Below, piece after piece: positions 1 to 9,000 of a DNA stretch of 21,181 nucleotides. The DNA is taken from assembly GCA_016935955.1 (NCBI GenBank), contig JAFGPY010000099.1, positions 1 to 21,181 of the forward strand, in the 5' to 3' direction. The stretch comes from Planctomycetota bacterium (GTDB lineage Bacteria; Planctomycetota; Phycisphaerae; FEN-1346; JAACEH01). Under the pieces are notes generated by a model. That model had not been told where the DNA came from. It saw only the letters and a program-made list of their open reading frames with translations, and made no database searches. Every line of letters starts with the position of its first letter. Within the stretch, counting starts at the first letter, position 1. The translations under genes were made by a program, and so were the position numbers.

Positions 1-1
1 C

Positions 2-3000
2 AACCTCAACCGGGCCATGGCCGTCATCGTCGAGGGCAACGTCGTCGCGGCCCCGATCGTTCGCGCCCGCCTCGGCGACTGCGCCGTCATCTACGGCCTC
101 CGCGACCAGCAGCATGCGAACGACGTGGTGCGGGGTCTGCAACCGCTCGTCTCCACGAGCGGCAAGCAGGCGGCAGCGGGAGTGTGGCCGCCGCTACTGG
201 ACTCGAAAGCGCTGGTCGGCGCGTGGTTGAGAGAACGGACGAAGAACGAGAACGGCGCGGGCGACCCGGACTACGAACTGATGATTCTGCATCCGGACGG
301 GCCGTGGGCACAGGTGTCGCTGTGGGGCAAGCCGGAGAAACCCTCACGCATTCGCATCGACAGCCAAGGCCCCGCGTGGGAGTGCTATCAGCATCCCGAG
401 GGGTCACCTGCGCCGAAGCTCATTCGCTGGACAGACGCCGACCACACGAAGAGCGTGGGCTACGACGAACACGTGGCCGCCCTGGAGCCCGGGCGAGTGG
501 TCTTTGCCGCTTGGGCGGTGAACATGCTGCGGAGTTGGGAGTACCGCCGCTGCGATCCGTCACAGTGGCAGAACCTCACCACGGCCCTGGCCAGGACGGC
601 AGCGCCGAGGCTTGATCCATACCCGCCGCAAGAGAACGTGACGTGGCCCGGCCCCTTAAATCCCTCGCGGCTCGTGGGCACGTGGTTCCAGCGGCGCGAG
701 AACGAACCATCGCCTTTCCTGATCCTCCGGGCGGACCGCTTCTGGGCGGAAGGATCACTGTCGGGTACTCCGAACGATCCGACTGGCGTGGTAGTCCACA
801 GGAGCGGGCGGCGCTGGGATCTCCGCCGCAACGGTGCGCCGTGGTCCGACACGGTTCTGGCCTTCGATGACTCCGCTGTTCCGCGTTCCATCGCCAGCCT
901 CGATCCGTCTCATCTGAACTTCGACACGGACCCGATCCTCCGTGGCGTTCTTGTGTCCTCGTACGACCGCTGCGACGCCACGGCCGCAACAAGTATCGAG
1001 CGAGCCGCTGCCGCCGCAGGGCCGTGGGCTCTTGGCGTGGCGGCGGGAACAGAGGATGATGCCGCGAAGCGGCGCATTCGCGAACTGGTCTACGTGTTGC
1101 GGCACTCGGCCGGCTTTTCGCGCGTTGACGAATGGTCCGCGGCCATGAAGGAACTGGCGGAGATCGGCCGTCCGGCGGTGCCCGACCTTGCGGCCGAACT
1201 GGACCGCACCAGCAACGACGGGACCATGAGACAGATCGGCTTCGTGCTGCGCGTCATCAGGGACCCGCGAGCCGTTCCGGCCCTGATTCGCGCCTTGCCG
1301 CGCACGGCCCTGGCCAGCAGCGACTTCGGCGCCGGCAACTGGCGGACGCTGTTCGGCAACGAGGACGTGCACAACTTCATGCTGGACCACCAACTGGAGT
1401 CGCCACGAGGCCCGGATTTCACCTGGAATCGTGCGGTCACCCAGATCACGTATGCTCTGGAAGGCATCACCGGTCATCAGGAAGGACATGCCGCCCTGAG
1501 CGCGGTGCCGCGAAGCGACGACCCCGACGAGGTCCGGCGCGTCAAGGCCATCCGCAGCCAAGAGGCCCAACAGTGGCAGCAGTGGTGGGACGCTCACCAT
1601 GCGGAGTTGGCGACGGCCGACGAGCTTGCCTCGTTGGGGACGGCGTCCACCGATGAGCAGATCGAGCGGGCCGGCATTGCCAGGTTCGGCCCCGTCTTCC
1701 CGACCGGGGCCGCAGTGCACTTGGGACCGATCGTCGAGTCCGTGATGTACAATCAGGGTCTCGGCGACGACAAGCCGCCGTGCCTCGACTTCGACACCGG
1801 CAAGATGTACCAGTTCCCGAAGGGTCTGCCGGAGACCACCCCCTGGCTCAACGAAAATGGCATCGACGCATTCGCCATCCGGACCAACAACGGCAGCTAC
1901 ACAGTGTACGGCCAGGACACGCACGCCTGGAGGGTGGACGCCGGCCTGTGGAACAACCTGGAAGAGCAGCTCCGCGGCGGCAGACTCGCGTTGCCAAGCA
2001 CCGTCCATGGCGAGTTCGGATGGTCCGCTATCTGGGGGGGATACCCGGTCACGTTCCTGTTCACGACCCGGGCCGGCGGCCGCGGGATCGTGCAGTTCGT
2101 CGGCGAGAACGAGGAGCCGCCGGCGCTCCGCATCCGTTACCGCATGGTGGTCGACGACGGATGGCCTGCGGGGGACGGGACGGAAGACCGCGACGAGACG
2201 AACGCGGGCGACACGTCGGCGGCGAGCGAGAAGAATGACGACGCCTTGGCGGAGTTGTCCGGCCTGCCGGTGCGCGGCTACGATCTGCCCCCTCTGCTGC
2301 CCGAGTACCCGGCCCCGCCACTGGCGAGTCGGATGGACGGCTCGCAGCGGCGCGACGTATCGCAACTGGCCCAGGCAGCGGCGCGCCTGAAGGCGCTCAA
2401 GCAGATCGAGGATCGCGCGCGGAGCGGCGAACCGTGGCAATCGCAGGGCGGCCGCGCGGCCGTGCGGTTCCTCGAAGGCAAGGGGGCCAGGATCGAGCTT
2501 CGTCAGGCAGCCGACGGACGCTGGTCCGTCGACCGGGCGGGGCGGACCGCGCCGAGGGCCGGCAACGACGCACAACATTTCAGCACTAAAGGGGATGCCC
2601 GGATCGAGGTCCGCCAGACGCCCGAGGGTCACGAGCAGGTCGCTCGCCTGGTCGACCAGATGTGGACTGACCATCTGAATCGGGACCAGAGGATGGTGTC
2701 CGTCGAGAGCCGCTTCATCCTGACCGACGGCGACGACGCGGCGGCCGTGGATCGCTGGCTGGCTGCGAACGCGCCGGACAAGGTTGCTGAGACGCCCGCC
2801 CCGGATGCCTCGCACGATAGCCGCGTGCTCGATGCCGGAGGAGCCGAGGCGTTCCTAGAACTGGTCAATGCGCGGAAGTCGGCTGTGACGACCTTCGCGC
2901 CGCGACTGACGCTCTGGAACGGTCAGCTATCGTACATTTGCGACGCCACGATGAACGTGCAGGAGATCGCGCGGCTGGACCGACCCGGCCGGCCGCGGGA

Positions 3001-6000
3001 ACTCGTGCGGCTGGACAGGTGCGGTCTGTTGCAAGTCAGGCCGACCGTGTCGGATGACCCGCGCAGCGTCAGGCTCGATCTGCACCCGCGGTTGGTCCAG
3101 GACGCCGAGAAGGAGGGCCCGGCCGATCCGGCGTCGCCCTTGCTCCTGGTGGCGGACCTGAGCGCGAGCCTGAACGTGCCCGGCGGCGCGACGGTCGTGC
3201 TGCGCGTGCCGGTTCCGGTGCAGCGGTTGCTTGGCGTCACGGACCCGCCGGCCGAGGAGGCGGGTGAAGCGGCCTACGATGAGGGCTCGCCGCTGAAAGC
3301 CGTCTTCGGCCAGGCGCCGCAGGACGGGGCGAAGGTGCTCTGGCTCATCGTGAAGCCGCAGGTCATCGCGGAGGACAAGGCGGCCGCAGACCAAGCCGCT
3401 CCCGGGGACGAGGCCGTCGAAGGACGCGTGGTTGATCCCGACGGCAATCCCGTGGCGGGCGCCGAAGTCCTGCTGCTGGAGCTCGGACCCCACTACGGCA
3501 ACTGCGAGTATCCGCTGGAGCAGAAAGCTCACGTTCGAACGGTGACGGGAACCACCGGTACGTTCTCCGTGCCGGCGGCCGCCCGGCCGGCGTCGGCCGT
3601 GTTTCAGACGGTGGTCCGCAAGGAGGGCTTCGGCCTGGGACACAAATGGAACCTCGGCTTTCCCACGGCCGACGGCAAACCGCACCGAATCAGGCTGACC
3701 AGGCAGTCGGTCCTGGGCGGCACGGTGGTCGACGAGCAGGATCGGCCGATCGCCGGGGCCGAAGTCCTGGCCGATCTCTACTTCGTCAAGGACACCAGCT
3801 CGGTGGACATCCAGGGCGGCATCCGAGGCCTCAACTGGCTCACCGCCCGGACGGACGACGACGGCCGCTTCGCGTTCAGCAACATACCCGAGGGCTGCTG
3901 GGCGGAGTTCGTCGTTCGGGCGCCCGGGCGAGCGACCGTCGCGACCGTGCTGGACGAGCCGCCGCTGAAGTACCGCGCGGGCCAGACCGACATCCGGCTC
4001 GTCCTGCCTCCGGAGGGTCGCATTGAAGGAGTAGCTGTTGACAAAGCCACGGGCAAGCCGGTCGCCGACGAGCAGTTCGTCATCAGCAGCCACGACGCGA
4101 ACGAGCGACCGGGCACGCTGGCCAGGACCGACGGCAGCGGGCGATTCGTCTTCACGGGCCTCGCCGCGGGCACGTGGACCATCCGCGGCGCTTCTTCCGC
4201 GATCTGGCAGGGTGCTCAGACCGCGGAGTGGGTGGCGGCCCCGTGCTTCGTCCAAGTCAAGTCGGGCGGGACGGCGTCGGCGAGAATCGAGCTGGAGCCG
4301 GGCGGGCTGCTGGACGTGACCCTCACCGATGCCGCCACCGGGAAGCCCTTCCGCGGAGTGGTGATGCTTATCGGCGGAGTACGTGAGGACCAGGCTGGGG
4401 ATGATGCTCCCGACAACCATCGCACAGACAGAGAGAAGTACGTGATGGTCACCGGTCTCGACGGGACGGTCCGGATGCGGCTCATGCCCGGCCACTACGA
4501 CGTGATCGCGACCAAGTCTCTCGAGCGCCTGTCGGGCGAGCCGCAATATGGGCCCGAGTCCGGGCAGGTGGAGATCGACGTCAAGGCCGGCCAGACCCAG
4601 CGCGTCAGCCTGCGGATGCAGCGCCTGGCGGATGCGGCCCGTTCCGGCTCGCGGAGGTCCGCGGCGCTGGGCGGCCGGGTGACCGATCCCGAGGGCCGGC
4701 CGGTGGCCGGGGCGACGGTGCACCTGTTGCCGTGGTTCACGCAGCCGGTGGCCCAGACGGACGCCGACGGCGCTTTCACGCTCCCGCTCGGGGCGCGTCG
4801 CAACGACCTGACTCTCGTGGCCCGATCGGCCGACGGCAAGCTGGCTGCAGCCGTGGACGTGACGGCCGACGCCGAGACGATTGACGTCCGGCTCGCGCCG
4901 GCGCTGGCGATCTCCGGGCTGGTCCTGGACGAGCAGGGCCGGCCGGTGGCCGGTGCGCCGCTGACCTTCATTCCGATCAGCGCGGCCCTTCGCATTCCCG
5001 TGAGCTACGCCGAATCGGTGACCGGTGAGGACGGGCGTTTCGACGTCGGCGCCCTGCCGGCCGACCACGATTACCGGCTGACGATCAACCATGGCGGGCC
5101 GGGCGAGTGCGTCGTGGCGCTGGGCATTGCCAGGACGTCGGTGCGGCAAGTCGACGCCAGGGACGGCCGCATCGACGCGGGAACCGTCACGTTGCCCGCG
5201 GCGGACAGGTCGGTCGCCGGCGTCGTGGTGGACGCCCACGGCCAGCCCGTGCCAGGCGTGACCGTGTGGTCGTCGGGCAATTCCACGCTCGACGCCGCGG
5301 ACGGGCAACCGTTCCGAAAAGCCGCGGCCGACGAGGCCGGCCGGTTCAGGGTCGAGAACGTCTGCCCGGGCGGTCTGGACCTTTGGGTCGACGACAAGGA
5401 CGCGGGCCTGTCGGGCCGCACGAGCGCGCGGGTGGATCGCGAGGCAAAGGACCCCGACGACGTGCGGATTGTGGTGAACGTCCGGACGTCGTCGCCGAGG
5501 GTGGTTCGTCTGGATGACGTGCGGATCACGCTGCATCCGACCCAACCCAAGTGGCAACCCGGCGAGACGCCGACGTTCACGGCCGAGATCGAGAACACCG
5601 GACAGCGGCGCCTCGCGGCGGTCGTCGGGCCGCAACCCCAGGGCGGCCACCTGCAGGTGGACGGCCGCTGGTACCCGGTGACCTTTGGCGACGGCGATAT
5701 GGTGACCGGCGTAACGCTGGAACCGGGAAGCACGGTCAAGGACGTGCCGGTCCACCCGAGCCCGGCGTTCACGCGATTCGCGATTCTTCAGCCGGGCGTC
5801 AGGAAGCTGCGCTTGGGCATGTTGATCCAGGATCCCCAGATGCCGCCCCCGTACTCGGTGACCGTCGCCGAGGGGGAACTCGTCGAGATCGAGATCCCGC
5901 CGCAGGACGAGGGCTCGGGGAACGATGCCCGCGACGGCGGCAAGACTGGCGACGCCGCGCAGCCGGGAGCGAAAACGGAGGTCGGCACCGGCCAGGGCTT

Positions 6001-9000
6001 GCTGGAACTCCGTCTTGTGGCCGAGGATACGGGCCGTCCCATTGCCGGCACCCGGATCGTCGTGTGGCTGGAAATCCTCAGTCTGGCCGACAAAGCCGCT
6101 GCTTTCCCCGTGGACACGATGGCCCAGATGACGACGCATGGTCTGGCTCGTGTGATACGGCGGGCGGCTGAGACTGATGGTTCGGGTTTGGCGTCTTTTC
6201 GTCTTCCTGCGGGGCAGTACGTGTTGAATTCGGCCGATGCTTCGGGGGATGAGAAGTACGGCCGGCGCCGGATTGACAGGAATGTCGCCATCGTCGAGGG
6301 CCAGACTGAGCGACTCGAGGTCGAACTCGCTCGGCCACCTGAAACTCCCCCCGTGGCCATCGTGGTCAGCGATCCCGACGGCCGACCGGCGGCCGGGGTC
6401 AAGGTGAGTCTGATGGCCGCGGGGAAGTCGGCAGAGGCGACGACGGACGCGGCCGGTCGAGCCGAACTGCCCGTGCCGAGCCCGCTCCGGAAAGACAGGC
6501 CTGAGGAGGTCATAGTCTGGGCGCGAGTGGCAGACAGCAACTTGGCCGGCTTGGCGAAACTGGGTGAGCCCGCCGTGCCGCTCAGTGTCCAACTCGCTCC
6601 GGGGCTTGTCCTGGACGGGACGGTAGTTGACCTTGAAGGCCGCCCGGTGGCCGAAGCGGTGGTTCGTGTCTCGATCGAAAAGCCTCGCGGAGGCGCCATC
6701 GGCGAGGCGAGGACCAGGACCGACGCCCAGGGCCGCTATGAGATCAGACAAGGGCTGCCTGTCGGCCAGAGATACTTCTTACACGTCAACGTAATCGACA
6801 ATTGGAGTTCCTCCCCTGGGACGGGACCGACCGGCCGCTTCGGCGGCGCCGTTGTCTCTCTGGGCCAGCGCAAGCCCGGTGAGTCGCACATCGAGGTCGA
6901 CAAGGTGGTTCTGGAGCCGGCGGATTGCTCGGTCTCCGGAATCGTGGTCGACGCCGACGGCAAGCCTGTGCCGGGGGTCGACGTGTGTGTTTCCAGCCAC
7001 TGGCCGCCGGCGGCTGCCGTTGAGGCCGTCCAGCCCCGCAGGCTCGTCAGCACCGACCAGCAGGGTCGCTTTCGCCTGGAAGGGCTCTGCAAGGGTAGCG
7101 TCCACCTGCGAGGGCTCTGGAGCGGCCTCGGCGCCCTCGCTTCCAAGGCCCCGCCAGCAGGCGGGGCCATGAGCTCCGTTAAGCTTACTCTGACCGGAGA
7201 TGCCGAGGATGTCCGCATGATCTTGCGACCCGCCGAGGAGGTCTTCCCGGCGATGAAGCCGCGCCCGGCGGATCAACCCGGCCAGGCCGATCCGCCGGCG
7301 CCACCGCCAGCCCCGGCCAACGCGGCGACCCCACCGGTTCAGACTCGAACCGTTCGGGATACGAGGACGGAGGACGTGGCTCGGCAGTTTCTGGCGGCAG
7401 CCGAGGCCAACGACATGGAACAGGCCGCGCAGTTGTCGGCCGGGGAGTTCGACGGATGGCTTCCGGCCGAGAGTGTGGATGCCCTGCAACTCGACGAACG
7501 TCCGTTCGGCTGGACCAGCAAATACCTGAAGAGCGCCGTTGGCGAGATGCGCCATGGCGTACTGTCACGTTGCAGTGCAGCCTATCTGGTGACTCACGAT
7601 CTACGCGTCGAAGGCAACGTGACCGGCGTGTGGCTGGGTGTGGCCGAGAAGCCCTTGGTTCTGCTGGTGCTGAAGAAGACTTGGGCCGGGTGGCGGATGG
7701 CGACGTTCGACGAGGCCTGGCCAGACCACGGTCGGCAATTGGCGGCTCATGTCGAACGGGTGAACAAGGTCGACGCGGCACTAGCTGCTTCCTGGGGCGA
7801 GGCGGTCGAGGGTGTGCAGGTGCGGCTCTGGGCCGAGAAGACCGCCTGGGCGCAGGGTGACGAGCCGGACTTGTTCCTCGGCGTTCGCAACGTGGGAACC
7901 GAGCCGTTCCGCACGGGCGTCACACACACGGGCGACTGCCACCAGCAGGTGGAGGTCGATGGCCAGTGGTACGGCTGGGCCGAGCGAATGTCGCCCGACG
8001 TGACTCCTGCCCTGATCACTCTGGAGCCGGGTCAGATGCTGCCGAAGTTGCACGGTATCGGCCTGCACGCCGGGTACGGTTGGGCGCTGCCGAAGGCCGG
8101 CGGCCGTCCGCCCTGGGCGCCCGGCGACGACAGCGCGTGGGGCCGGCGGCTGATGCTCGCGCCCGGCAAGCACACGATTCGCGTCCTGTGCAAGGCCGAG
8201 GGCAAAACCGAGCCGGCTGTCAGCAACGCGGTGGAGATCGAGGTGCTGCCGCTCGAGGATCGCCCGCCTGCGGCCGGGAGCCTGGAGCAAATGAGCCGCG
8301 AGGTGCTGCGGCAACGGCTGCAACGCTGGGCCCGGAATCCGCAACACGGGCGGCCGGACGAACGCATGGCCGACCCGGACAACGTGGACCAGGTGCTCGC
8401 GGAGACCGGCGCGTCCGCCGATGTGCTTCTGCGTCGCGTGGCCACCGCGAGGCTGCTGGAGTGGGCCGACCGCGAGCGCGTTCGCGCGCGGTTGATCGAG
8501 CTGGCCCAGGACGAGGACTCGCTCGTCAAGCTGCACGCCACGTCGGTGCTGGCCTGTCTCGGCGACAAGCAGAACGCCCTGTTCCTCCGGGTGATCGCCA
8601 GCGGCATGCAGACGCTGACCTCCTCGGAGTTCGAACGTAACGACGCCGCCTGGACGCTGCTGGCCATGGGCAACAAGCTGCCTGTGGCTGCGAACGACCA
8701 CAGCAGGTTCTTCGACTCGATCCTGGAGCAGGTCCGCGCGGCTCACGTGGCGGACCGCGAGGTCGGCCCGGAGGTGCTCGCGGTGTTGGCCGCGCAGCTT
8801 CAACCCGGCCCCGCGCCCGAGGGGACCACGGCCGCGGAGCCCCGTGCCGGCGCGGCAACGGAGTCCGCCAAGTCGGCGGCCGACGCCCCAGCCGACGGAC
8901 TCGCCTGGGGCGAACCCGTCGACGGGATACGCTGCGCCGTGCGGCCGTTGCAGCCCGCCTATGCCGCCGATGAGGACATTCTGCTGGAGGTGCGTTACCA

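Noticed and set aside
17..19. ATG as true start of the giant gene
   Set aside because: There is no ribosome site, the frame is open upstream, and the codons before it continue the SecD-like motif.
2927..6751. Antisense open frame of 1,274 codons, and similar long minus-strand frames at 755-2815, 7781-10180, 11845-14727, 14908-16428, 17734-19512 and 19212-20672
   Set aside because: They are shadows of GC-rich + strand genes. The translations are Arg/Pro/His-rich, show no recognisable domains, and lie opposite clear, motif-bearing + strand proteins.
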